DNA from: Buxus sempervirens | Taxonomy: Eukaryota > Streptophyta > Magnoliopsida > Buxales > Buxaceae | Direction: 5' to 3' | NCBI GenBank assembly: GCA_947561395.2 | Contig: OX387183.1 | Location: 57,829,915 to 57,893,914, forward strand | Length of the DNA stretch: 64,000 nucleotides | In this document: positions 45,228-55,193 of the stretch, in pieces | Numbering within the stretch: position 1 is the first letter of the stretch | How the letters are laid out: every line of letters starts with the position of its first letter | Notes under the pieces: generated by a model | What the model was told of the DNA's origin: nothing | The model's database searches: none | What the model saw: only the letters and a program-made list of their open reading frames with translations | Position numbers and translations under genes: made by a program

Positions 45228-45743
45228 TTTGCTTTTGGTGAGAAGAGGCATACTTTTATTTAGGGAAAATTAATTTTTAGTAGTATTTTATCAAATTATT
45301 TAAGATTTAGTCAGTAAAGTTTTGAATTTAACTTTTAGTGTAATTTTATCAAAATAATTAATTTTAAATGATATTTCAATGTTACTTTTATTGATGAGTA
45401 ATTCTTACAAAAGACAGGCCCCTAGCCTCATCAAAAAGCAAGTTCAACAAAAAGGAAGGGGGTTTACACGAAAATTTTGGAATGGCAAAGTTGGCAATCC
45501 TATCTGCTATTCTATTTCCTTCTCGGAATACATGAGAAATCTGGACGCTTGAAAAGTTTGGCAGAAGCCGGAATATTTGATCAAGCACAGGAGCTACGTA
45601 CCACGGCGGATTAGGGACCTTTTTGTTGATAAAATTAATCGTTAACATCGAGTCTCCCTCAAGTATGATAGCCCAATAACCTCGTGCCTTTGCAATCTGC
45701 AGTGCTTGAAGTGCGGCTAAGATCTCAGCATGCAATGAATTCT
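45228..45743 (-). mobile_element. 516-bp 5'-truncated LINE, RNase H end
   Basis: On the minus strand 45735-45388 reads HAEILAALQALQIAKARGYW, then LEGDSMLTINFIN and ISHVFREGNRIADRIAN, the RVT_3 RNase H domain of plant L1 LINEs with its E, D and H/N-A-D positions visible. A perfect 20-bp duplication, TAGGACATTGTCTGTAAACC, flanks it (45208-45227 and 45744-45763). A foldback-like AT-rich piece lies at its 3' end (45258-45390). The frame is open over 115 codons, suggesting a fairly recent arrival. Confidence 0.9.
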
Positions 45744-45763
45744 TAGGACATTGTCTGTAAACC

Positions 45764-46049
45764 GCGCTAGACCATCAGCAAAGGATGAATTCACTCCACT
45801 TGCGTTACCGCAACATTTGTCTACTACGTGTCAAACATGGCAATAAATCGAGAACCACGCCGGTGAAAGTTGAGCTTCACGTGCAAGTCGCCGGGTTGAT
45901 CAACTGAGGAAAGAAATATTCCATGTCTTCCAAGTAGGAAATTATCATAATATACTACTTAGCAAATACGATTATCATACACTCATCATATCATAATACA
46001 CAGATTATATTTAATTCATGTAGTTTCTTATAAAGGTTTATTTTTATAA
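45764..46049. other. 3' flank of LecRK-D
   Basis: Matches the other unit 3' flanks (see 6675-6965). No gene is present. Confidence 0.6.
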
Positions 46050-48074
46050 TTATCGAGCTTGGGAGAGGAACGATTCTGCAACTGATGATGATCGAGTCAC
46101 CTCATGCTCCGGAGAAAAAGGATACAAAATGGCGAAATTATCAAAGCCTTCAAGGTTCCCAAAGGTCAGACCACAGTCACCCATGGCAAGCGATGCCAAC
46201 TCCGGTACAGGTAGATCTCCGTTCAGATACTGCACCACTTGTCGCATGCTTGGCCTACATGCAGGCAGAGAATGAGAGCAAAGCAACCCCAGCTTCAACA
46301 CTAACTCCATTTCCTCCCTCACATAGTCTGTGCCCAGATTGGGGTCGCTGGTCTCCAGGATTGCCCCTCTTTTCCAACATGTGAACACCCAATCAACCAA
46401 ATTCAGATCCTCAGCCCCTGACGCTGGCGGCCATATAGGTCTCCTTCCGCAACCAACCTCCAGCAGAAATGCCCCAAACGCAAACACATCAGTGCTGGTT
46501 GTTGCCTTGCCCGTTCTCGTTAACTCCGGTGCCAGATAACCCAGTGTTCCGACAACATGAGTTGTCTGAGGATTGCTTCCGTGATCGTATAATCTTGCCA
46601 GGCCAAAATCTCCCAATCTACCATTTAGCTCACCATCTAACAACACATTACTGGACTTCACATCTCTGTGAATCACAACCTGTTCCCATTCTTCGTGTAG
46701 ATAAAAGAGCCCCGACACTACGCCTTTGATGATTCGAAATCTGTGGCTCCAAGTCAGTCTGACTTTTGGTTGATCAAATAGGAATTTGTCTAGGCTTTTA
46801 TTGGGCATGAAGTCATACACCAAAAGAAGCTCTCCTTTACGTCGACAGTAGCCTAGAAGCCGTACCAAGTTCCGGTGCCGGAGTCGGCCAACGCTCACAA
46901 TCTCTGCCACAAACTCCTTGATTCCTTGCCTCGATTCATGTGAAACTCTCTTCACTGCAACTTCAATTTTGGAAGATGGTAGCTTACCTCTATAAACCTT
47001 ACCAAACCCTCCAATTCCAAGGAGTTCCTTTTCCCTGAATCCGTTGGTTGCAATATAGAGATCTTTATATTTGTACCTGTGAGACCCATAGACTAGCTCC
47101 CAATCTTCAAGCACTTCTGCAAACTTCCTCTTCCTTCTTACCATATAAATTATGCTGGAGATGGCCGTGAGCACCAGAGCTGTAATTATTATCGGCATCC
47201 CAGTGGTCATAATCTTGGATTTCTTTTTAGGACCTATACGAGGAAGCTTAGGAAGCTGTGAGGGATCCAGTGGTTGAGTTTGCCCATTCATCTTGAAACT
47301 CCATCCAAGAAGGTAGTGAGATGCCAGGACCGAACCAGTGGACGATGAGAAGCCCACATACATGAAGTCGAAGAAGATTGTGGAGAGATCAGACGAAAAA
47401 GACAAGAGCGGAATATGGGGTTTAGGCATTTTAACTGGAGCTAATGTCACATTAAGTTGCTTATGTACACCGTCGTAATCTATCCAGACTTGCATCGGAA
47501 GCCCACTTATGAGGCTTAGATTCTTGAATTCACCGTTGTTACCAATAAAATAACCAGCCGACGCTGATTTTTCCGACTTTAGGCCATTAATATCGATTCC
47601 AACATGGTTATCATCTATGTCACCGAATTCTCGGCTTTGGATTGTATCAATCTCAATGGCAACAATATGATTGGACGAATTGCCACTGTTGGACTGATTG
47701 AATACGCCAAGGTATTGGCTTGGTAGAGCTCTTGGGAGCCCTAATGAAGGTGAAATGACAAACGCAATTCCAGGACCGCCTAGGCGTTGATACTCGGAGA
47801 TGATTGCGAAGACAAAAGTAGTAGAGAAGGAGAAGGTGTTACCATTGGATGAGTTCTTGAATGGAACCGGATGAGAGTAGAAGGCATGGCCCTTCTGTTG
47901 CTTGGTCTTGTTGGTTAGCATGAGGAGACCATTGTTTGTGGTATTGGCTATGCCATCCAGGCTCAGGTTAGCAAATTGGAAGCCACTATAGATAAAACCC
48001 ACATCTTCGGAGGCTGTAAACCTCACATGGAGGAGGAGGTGGAGAAAAAACACCACCAACTTGGAGATCGACAT
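46050..48074 (-). CDS. L-type lectin receptor kinase D (LecRK-IV type)
   Basis: 674 residues from the ATG at 48074 (MSISKLVVFFLH); an upstream in-frame GTG at 48107 is not a credible plant start, and the chosen ATG matches the paralogs. Signal peptide, legume-lectin domain, membrane helix (about 289-312) and an RD kinase follow in the usual order, with loop GIGGFGKV, VAVKR, HRD, DFGLAR and APE intact. SHESRQ and EIVSVGRL agree with gene F rather than with A, B or E, which suggests exchange between copies. The promoter core about 50 nt upstream reads TTATAAGAG. Confidence 0.95.
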   Translation of the reverse strand: MSISKLVVFFLHLLLHVRFTASEDVGFIYSGFQFANLSLDGIANTTNNGLLMLTNKTKQQKGHAFYSHPVPFKNSSNGNTFSFSTTFVFAIISEYQRLGGPGIAFVISPSLGLPRALPSQYLGVFNQSNSGNSSNHIVAIEIDTIQSREFGDIDDNHVGIDINGLKSEKSASAGYFIGNNGEFKNLSLISGLPMQVWIDYDGVHKQLNVTLAPVKMPKPHIPLLSFSSDLSTIFFDFMYVGFSSSTGSVLASHYLLGWSFKMNGQTQPLDPSQLPKLPRIGPKKKSKIMTTGMPIIITALVLTAISSIIYMVRRKRKFAEVLEDWELVYGSHRYKYKDLYIATNGFREKELLGIGGFGKVYRGKLPSSKIEVAVKRVSHESRQGIKEFVAEIVSVGRLRHRNLVRLLGYCRRKGELLLVYDFMPNKSLDKFLFDQPKVRLTWSHRFRIIKGVVSGLFYLHEEWEQVVIHRDVKSSNVLLDGELNGRLGDFGLARLYDHGSNPQTTHVVGTLGYLAPELTRTGKATTSTDVFAFGAFLLEVGCGRRPIWPPASGAEDLNLVDWVFTCWKRGAILETSDPNLGTDYVREEMELVLKLGLLCSHSLPACRPSMRQVVQYLNGDLPVPELASLAMGDCGLTFGNLEGFDNFAILYPFSPEHEVTRSSSVAESFLSQAR

Positions 48075-48124
48075 GACAAAGCTTACAGGACTTTCGAGTG
48101 CAGTCACCTCTTCACTACTTCTCT

Positions 48125-48130
48125 CTTATA
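48125..48130 (-). promoter_or_regulatory. Likely TATA box of LecRK-D
   Basis: Minus-strand CCATTATAAGAGAG lies about 51 nt before the ATG; the core carries one base change relative to A, B and E. Confidence 0.45.
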
Positions 48131-48267
48131 ATGGAAGGGCATGAACATAGGATTCGGACCGTCCCCTTGGCGAACACTTAAAGATCTTGATCTGGCCACA
48201 GGTCCGTACCAGGACATCCGATTGATCCGAGGGAAGTGGATAATAGGGTCAACTAACTGGATGGTTA

Positions 48268-48288
48268 CTTTTTTTTTTTTGGGTAAAC
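48268..48288 (-). mobile_element. 21-bp poly-T micro-insertion with 13-bp duplication
   Basis: CTTTTTTTTTTTTGGGTAAAC sits between AACTGGATGGTTA (48255-48267) and AACTAGATGGTTA (48289-48301). Unit B has one uninterrupted copy at 31277. An A-tail on the minus strand plus target duplication is the mark of LINE-machinery retroposition, here with almost no body. Confidence 0.65.
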
Positions 48289-48460
48289 AACTAGATGGTT
48301 AATTCACTATAAACTGAATGGATGTTAGTCATTAGTTTCCAACTCGTGGGATGACTAGTCAGAGTTGGAATGAAATGCTGTAATAGACCAAACATGCATT
48401 ATTGGGGCAGTCAATTTCTTCTCGCACCGTTTTTCTCAAACCAAAAGTCCTCAGACCTAC

Positions 48461-48480
48461 TTCCACCAAAAAAAAAAAAA
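48461..48480 (+). mobile_element. 20-bp poly-A micro-insertion with 13-bp duplication
   Basis: TTCCACCAAAAAAAAAAAAA lies between two perfect copies of TCCTCAGACCTAC (48448-48460 and 48481-48493). Unit B (31436) has a single copy. This again fits an extremely 5'-truncated retroposition event. Confidence 0.7.
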
Positions 48481-48657
48481 TCCTCAGACCTACGTTTATT
48501 TTGCGACACGCGTCTCTTGTCTTAAGCTGGTTAGTTTTAAGCCATTTCAGTGTTTCACCACCAAGTCGTCCCTTCACCGATCCGCCTTGAATAAAAAAAT
48601 CATATTTTTTAAGAACCTCTCATCTTGGCAGGTCCGTCCCCGGCTAGTACGGATAAG

Positions 48658-48952
48658 CACGGGCGGAACCACCTTGTTTTTTTAATAAAAAATATATGTA
48701 TTTTATATATTTTTTAATTAAAATTTCTGATTTGTCCTCCAAACCCACTGAAAATTTTTATATTTCATGAGAATTCCTTCTAAAATTTCTGGTTTGCCCC
48801 CCCCAACTCATTGAAATTTTTATATTTCAAGAGAATCCCCTTTAAAATTTCTGGTTTGCCCACTCCCAAATCATTAAAATTTTTATATTTCATGGGAAGT
48901 GTTAATTGAAAATTTTTTTTGCCCCTTAGATTTAGAGTCCTGGTTCCGTCAC
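48658..48952. mobile_element. 295-bp element with internal 58-bp repeats
   Basis: It starts CACGGGCGGAACC, ends GGTTCCGTCAC, and is flanked by perfect 10-bp copies TACGGATAAG (48648-48657 and 48953-48962). The uninterrupted site is in units A and B (ATGGATAAGAGCA). Inside, a unit AAAATTTCTGGTTTGCCC ... TTTTATATTTCA(T/A)G occurs about three times. No gene. Confidence 0.75.
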
Positions 48953-49054
48953 TACGGATAAGAGCAACACGAAAATATCTCCGGTCCTCTTTTCAGTGCT
49001 TATTATCCTTTGATGTCTTCTTTTTGTATTTTGTTTTTTGTAATAAAGATTTTC

Positions 49055-50480
49055 GGCAATTATATGAAGCAGGATCCTTTCGATTGCATAAAGCTGGTTC
49101 TGTTTGATTGCGTTCTGAGACGTGGCAAGTCTTTTTCGATCAGTTAAGAATATTGGAGCTTTCACTACTACAGAGATGTGAGCTATCACTCGTGATGTTT
49201 TAGTCGAGGAAGACGAGCTAATAACAGTGAAAGAAAGATGATGGCACCGTTGATCTGGTTAGGGATAAAAACCTTGAGAGTTTAAGAGTTTCTTGGTTTA
49301 AGGGACCTGAGATGGCTTCCATAGACGGAGACATTACAAAGAAAACCGATAGGTATGAGAACGTGTATGTTATTTCGTTGTGAAAAACGGAACGAAGACG
49401 TACGATTTTGTTTTCTTTCTTTGATTAAAGAAAAGTGAGAAGATGGACGATGAGGCATTTTGCTTACCATCACCTTAAAGGTAATGGATGACAGAACACT
49501 GATTAAAAACCAGCGAGTAACTCGGGAATACTCGCCCGAGTTACTCGGATAGGTCTTGTTGCGATTTTACTTGCCCTAAAAACCAAGTAATTTTTACTAG
49601 GTAGTTTGATGGAGTAAATCCCAAAATTTAAATGAGTTTTCCTTAATTAACCAAGTTTTCGATAAAAACTCATTAATTTATAATATATTTCTTACTTATC
49701 TTTTAAGATATTACTTTATTTATATAATAACAAGGCTGGTAACTCGGCCTAATTACAGGTAATTACTCAGACAGATAAGCTTCCGAGTTACCAGACCTAT
49801 CCGGGTTTTTAAACACTGTGACATAATCAGTTTTCATTTCTGGTCTTGCTTGGAATGAAATGATTTATATTTTCTACCTGTGGAGAAACAGAATGTTATG
49901 TTGAAGTGGGGGACTAATCAGCTTAAGAGAAGGGACTCGTGTCGCAAAATAAGCACACGTTTAAGGATTGGTTTGAGGAAATGATTTGAGAAGAAATTGA
50001 TTGTTATTGGTGGGACAAGAAAGTCGTAGTCACAGGACAAAAAATTTATATAAAAAACAAACAAAACAAAACAAAAAAGTATTGTTACAAGTATATGGCT
50101 TGTTCTTTAACAAGGTGTAGCATTGGTAAATCGGTTGTTGGAAGTCATCTAATTGGCTGTTATGAGTCCTTGAATGTGGTTTACAACACCGCAAAAATTA
50201 AAAATAATAACTTCTTTTAGAATATTTGAACACAATTGTCATTTTTATGGACCACAAAAATTAAGTGAAATGAAAAGAAAATAGGAATGACATCATAATA
50301 CAAGACAAATTGATTAGCTAGATTCTCCTCCGTGAACGCGTGCGTCTAAATTGAGAAGTCTTTGCTGATGTAGTATTGTGTTGACTGGTGCACACAGAGA
50401 AGTAAAGTTTTCTCATCGATTGTAGCATGAATGGAAGCTTCTATTTCTCACCTCAGTGCATATTGATCTTTCTCTTTAGC
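49055..50480. repeat. Duplicated upstream segment, unit D copy
   Basis: Collinear with the start and end of 32250-35575 but lacking most of its middle (the stretch equivalent to about 34000-35130), joined near 50085. It contains the hAT MITE. No genes. Confidence 0.75.
49497..49818. mobile_element. hAT-type MITE, unit D copy
   Basis: Ends CACTGATTAAAAACC and GGGTTTTTAAACACTG, flanked by TGACAGAA and TGACATAA. Same insertion as in units A and B. Confidence 0.8.
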
Positions 50481-50850
50481 AATTCAAGAATGCAATCAAT
50501 GCATGTCTCAATTATTGCAATTGGAATAGAGCGATGGATGGTCTTATAATTGATTGAACCCCGTTTGGAAAGGCCACCGATTCATCCGAACCACGGCTAA
50601 GGGCGGGGAGCAAACTGTCCTACCTGATTGGACCACTCGGAAAAAAAATAGAGAACCACGCCGGTGAAAGTTGAGCTTTATGTGCAAGTCGCCGGGTTGA
50701 TCAACTGAGGAAAGAAATATTCCTTGTCTTCCAAATAGGAAATTATCAAAATATACTGCTTAGCAAATACGATTATCATACACTCATCATATCATAATAC
50801 ACAGATTATATTTAATTTACGTGATTTCGTATAAAGGTTTCTTTATATAA

Positions 50851-52872
50851 TCATCGACCTTGGGAGACGAGCGATTCTGCAATGGATGTTGATCGACTCA
50901 CCTCATGCTCCAGAGAAAAAGGATACGAAATGGCGAAATTATCAAAGCCTTCAAGGTTCCCAAAGGTCAGACCACAGTCACCCATGGCAAGTGATGCCAA
51001 CTCCGGTACAGGTAGATCTCCGTTCAGGTACTGCACCACTTGTCGCATGCTTGGCCTACCTACGGGCAGAGAATGAGAGCAAAGCAACCCCAGCTTCAAC
51101 ACTAACTCCATTTCCTCCCTCACATAGTCTGTGCCCAGATTGGGGTCGCTGGTCTCCAGGATTGCCCCTCTTTTCCAACATGTGAACACCCAATCCACCA
51201 AAGTCAGATCCTCATCCCCTGACGCTGGCGGCCCTATCGGTCTCCTTCCGCAAGCAACCTCCAGCAGAAATGCCCCAAACGCAAACACATCAGTGCTGGT
51301 TGTTGCCTTGCCCGTTCTCGTTAGCTCTGGTGCCAGATAACCCAGTGTTCCGACAACATGAGTTGTCTGAGGATTGCTTCCGTGATCGTATAATCTTGCC
51401 AGGCCAAAATCTCCCAATCTACCATTTAGCTCACCATCTAACAACACATTACTGGACTTCACATCTCTATGAATCACAACCTGTTCCCATTCTTCGTGTA
51501 GATAAAAGAGCCCCGACGCTACGCCTTTGATGACTCGAAATCTTTGGCTCCAAGTCAATCTGACTTTTGGTTGATCAAATAGGAATTTGTCTAGGCTTTT
51601 ATTGGGCATGAAGTCATAGACCAAAAGAAGCTCTCCTTTACGTCGACAGTAGCCTAGAAGCCGTACCAAGTTCCGGTGCCGGAGCCTGCCAACGCTCGCA
51701 ATCTCTGCCACAAACTCCTTGATTCCTTGCCTCGAGTCATGTGAAACTCTCTTCACTGCAACTTCAATTTTGGAAGTGGGTAGTTTACCTCTATAAACCC
51801 TACCAAACCCTCCAATTCCGAGGAGTTCCTTTTCCCTGAATCCGTTGGTTGCAATATAGAGATCTTTATATCTGTACCTGTGAGACCCATAGACTAGCTC
51901 CCAATCTTCAAGCACTTCTGCAAACTTCCTCTTCCTTCTTACCATATAAATTATTCCGGAGATGGCCGTGAGCACCAGAGCTGTAATTATTATCGGCATC
52001 CCAATTGTCATAATCTTGGATTTCTTTTTAGGCCCTATACGAGGAAGCTTAGGAAGCTGTGAGGGATCCAGTGGTTGAGCTTGCCCATTCATCTTGAAAC
52101 TCCATCCAAGAAGGTAGTGTGATGTTAGGACCGAACCGGTGGACGAGGAGAAGCCCACATACATGGAGTCGAGGAAGATTTTGGAGAGATCAGAGGACAA
52201 AGACAAGAGCGGAATATGGGGTTTAGGGACCTTAAGCGGAGCTATTGTCACATTGAGTTGCTTAAGTACACCGTCATAATCTACCCAGACTTGCATTGGC
52301 AGCCCACTTATGAGGCTTAAATTCATGAATTCACCATTGTTACCAGTATAATAACGAGCCGAAGTTGAGTTTTCCGAGTTTAGGCCATTAATATCGATTC
52401 CGACATGGTTATCATCTATGTCACCGAATTCCCGGCTTTGGATTGTATCAATCTCAATAGCAACAACATGATTGGAGGAGTTGCCATTGTTGGACTCATT
52501 GAATAGGCCAAGGTATTGGCTTGGTAGAGCTCCTGGGAGCCCTAATGAAGGTGAAATGACAAAAGCAATTCCATGACCGCTTAGGCGTTGATATTCGGAG
52601 ATGATTGCGAAGACAAAAGTAGTAGAGAAGGAGAAGGCGTTACCATTGGACAAGTTCTTGAAGGGAACCCGATGAGTGTAGAAGGCATGGCCCTTCTGTT
52701 GCTTGGTGTCGTTGGTTAGCATGAGGAGACCATTGTTTGTGATACCGGCTATGCCATCCAGGCTCAGGTTAGCAACTCCGAAGCCATTGTAGATAAAACC
52801 CACATCTTCGGAGGCTGTAAACCTCACGCGGAGGAGGTAGAGAAAAGATACCACTAACTTGGAGATCAACAT
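50851..52872 (-). CDS. L-type lectin receptor kinase E (LecRK-IV type)
   Basis: A 673-residue intact receptor kinase: signal peptide (MLISKLVVSFLYLLRVRFTAS), lectin domain (EIDT, DDNHVGID), membrane helix IMTIGMPIIITALVL... and RD kinase with [22 protein letters not shown] and APE. The kinase half is almost identical to A and B. The lectin half diverges in places towards gene F (QYLGLFN, NHVVAIE, THRVPF, LSGHG), which points to an intermediate history or gene conversion. The ATG matches the paralogs. The flank to E is shorter than in the other units. Confidence 0.95.
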   Translation of the reverse strand: MLISKLVVSFLYLLRVRFTASEDVGFIYNGFGVANLSLDGIAGITNNGLLMLTNDTKQQKGHAFYTHRVPFKNLSNGNAFSFSTTFVFAIISEYQRLSGHGIAFVISPSLGLPGALPSQYLGLFNESNNGNSSNHVVAIEIDTIQSREFGDIDDNHVGIDINGLNSENSTSARYYTGNNGEFMNLSLISGLPMQVWVDYDGVLKQLNVTIAPLKVPKPHIPLLSLSSDLSKIFLDSMYVGFSSSTGSVLTSHYLLGWSFKMNGQAQPLDPSQLPKLPRIGPKKKSKIMTIGMPIIITALVLTAISGIIYMVRRKRKFAEVLEDWELVYGSHRYRYKDLYIATNGFREKELLGIGGFGRVYRGKLPTSKIEVAVKRVSHDSRQGIKEFVAEIASVGRLRHRNLVRLLGYCRRKGELLLVYDFMPNKSLDKFLFDQPKVRLTWSQRFRVIKGVASGLFYLHEEWEQVVIHRDVKSSNVLLDGELNGRLGDFGLARLYDHGSNPQTTHVVGTLGYLAPELTRTGKATTSTDVFAFGAFLLEVACGRRPIGPPASGDEDLTLVDWVFTCWKRGAILETSDPNLGTDYVREEMELVLKLGLLCSHSLPVGRPSMRQVVQYLNGDLPVPELASLAMGDCGLTFGNLEGFDNFAISYPFSLEHEVSRSTSIAESLVSQGR

Positions 52873-52947
52873 GACAAAGCTTGCAAGACTTTCGAGTCGC
52901 AGTCACCTATTCACTACTTCCTTCTCCTATTCACTACTTCCTTCTCT

Positions 52948-52953
52948 CTTATA
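52948..52953 (-). promoter_or_regulatory. Likely TATA box of LecRK-E
   Basis: Minus-strand CCTTTATAAGAGAG, about 76 nt before the ATG. The extra distance comes from a direct repeat of CTATTCACTACTTCCTTCTC (52907-52946). Confidence 0.5.
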
Positions 52954-54187
52954 AAGGAAGGGCGCGAACGTAGGATTCGGATCGTCCCCTTGGGCAAACA
53001 TGTGATCTTGCTACAGGTCCCCTACGAGGACATCCGGATGATCAGAGGGAAGTCGATAATGGGGTCCACTAAATGGATGGACGTTAGTCATCAGTGCCAG
53101 CTCATGGGACGACTGGTCAGAGTTGGAATGAATTGTTGTTCGAGAAATCGTGGAAAGGTTGGTGGTTCGGCTGCTTCGGCATTATTGGTGGGACAAGAAA
53201 GTCGTAGGCAGAGTCGCCACTTGCGAAAAGAATTGATAAGAAAAACAAAACAAAAGAAAAAGAAAAACAAAAGAAAAAGAAAATCGTAGTCGAATCTCAC
53301 GTGGAAGACAAAAATTTTTTTTTTTTTTAATTTGTTCGTGTTTGGTGAAACAAGGTTCGAATTAAAAACATGAATATTTTACTCAGAAAAGAAGGATGAG
53401 GGAAAAAAAAGGAAAAGGAAAGGCGTCTTGAAATTTCTCATTCTCTCAACGTGAAATAAATTAATAGCTGTACGTGACATCATATGACTCAGGCGGCGTC
53501 ATCTAAGAAGAAAAGATAAGGGCTCTTCAACTTGTATTCCACGGAGGAAGGTTCCAGGAAGGTGTCTTTTAGAAAGCATACCGACCATAATTTTGTATTC
53601 CCAAAAAACCCTTGTTTACAAATAATTTAGGCAGCCCAAAAATTAAGCGAAATTAAAAGGAAATGGGATATGCTTTGATAACTTAAAAATAATAATAATT
53701 TATTTGAATATTTGAATACAAATATCATTTTCATGTACCACAAAATTAAGTGAAATGAAAAGAAAATAGGAATGCTTCAATCATGATCTGCAGAACCAAA
53801 CGAGATGATTAACGATTAAATAGAGAATTCCACGTCATCATCATACAAGACAAATTGATTATCTAGAATCTCTTGCGCAGTTGCGTGAATGCGTCTATGT
53901 TGAAAAGTCTCTGCTGATGTAATATTGTGTTGACTGGTGCACACAGATAAGTAAAGTTTTCTCATCGATTGTAGCATGCATGGAAGCTTCTATTTCTTGG
54001 TATATGCTCGGCACATCGTCCACAGATCCCTGTAGGGAGGACACAGTGCATCTTTAGCAATTCAACGCTGTCTGATGTATATATTTTTGATCCACTGTAG
54101 AGCAATACAAGGAATTAATATAGGCCAGCTACAATTCAAGGCTGATCTCCTCGGCCAAGTTTAAGTAGCTCAACAGGATTCAATTCC
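52954..54187. repeat. Upstream segment of LecRK-E
   Basis: A diverged and shortened relative of the unit A/B upstream segment, ending with GTTTAAGTAGCTCAACAGGATTC as in unit A at 12520. Purine-rich low-complexity AAAAGAAAAAG sequence lies at 53245-53285. The site where CACTA entered in unit A is intact here (54181-54200). No genes. Confidence 0.7.
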
Positions 54188-54778
54188 ATATTCACAAAAT
54201 AATATGGACTAATTGTATTTTTTTTATGGGGAAAAGGAAACCAAAATATATTATTGAATTAAGATCTTGCAAAAACATGGCCTCTGGCATCATCAAAACG
54301 AAGAGTAGAGAGAGGAGGGAGGGGAGTGAAGCCACATACATGCATATGAACTATTATGGACTAATCGTATGGTTTAATGAATATTGAAGATTATTTTATG
54401 ACAACTCTAATTAATTTCCTACCCTTTTTTTTAAAATATATTTTAATTAGTATGTCAACATATAGTAAAACTAATAGGAATAGATGAATATGAAGATTGT
54501 AAGGATTTTTCAACAACAGAATCAAAATTATTAAATAAAATAAAAAAAAGTACTAGAACCAAACCTATGTCTTTGTGCATTATTTATGCTTGATTTTAGG
54601 CCTAAAAATGTGGCTTGCCTGGGCTTGGGCATGCATATGGACTCCTATTCGAATTTGGTGCAGGCAAGAGGTTTTTTAATCGTATGGGCTTGGCTGCAGC
54701 CTAAGTTCATTTAATCATACCCTAGCTGGTCTACCAAACGAACCTAACAAAGATAAAGTTTAGCCAAGAGGAAAGGAA

Positions 54779-54935
54779 GGTCCTGCCAGCTTAAGCGGTA
54801 AAGCCTCAGGAGCGAATCTTGCCTTCACTCCCCAGTCTCCCTTCCCTTAAGTCCTCGGCACTCAGGGTAACCTGTTCGAGGACCTACCTTTAATCTGGTC
54901 TTCCCCAAGCGGTTCATGCATGCGGTTTTACTTTA
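54779..54935 (+). mobile_element. tRNA-derived SINE-like sequence (Y3 copy)
   Basis: Third copy of the piece at 25420-25570. Confidence 0.4.
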
Positions 54936-55193
54936 TATAAAAAAAGATTAACATGAACTTGCAATAGATATTAAGAGGGTGTTTGGGAACGTTTCTAAAC
55001 ACCGTTTTTCGGTTTTTAAAAATAGAAAACCAAAAACATGTTTGGTTTTGATAGTTTTCAAATTGTTTTGTAGAAAAACGGTTCAAAAAACAACCCTTTA
55101 ATTTAAAACGACGAACTGTTTTTTCGGTGGCATTTTTGTAATATACTTATCGTTTTCTGTTCGATGCATAACCCGTCTCTCCATCTCGCTTCC

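Noticed and set aside
46050-48107. Longer LecRK-D beginning at 48107
   Set aside because: The start would be GTG, not used for plant nuclear genes; the ATG at 48074 precedes the signal peptide as in the paralogs. The same applies to gene F, where the frame to 62249 begins with TTG.
55002-55130. Telomere-like or microsatellite reading of the AAAAACC/GGTTTTT stretches
   Set aside because: These are subterminal repeats of the Harbinger-like element and pair with those at 58860-58975.
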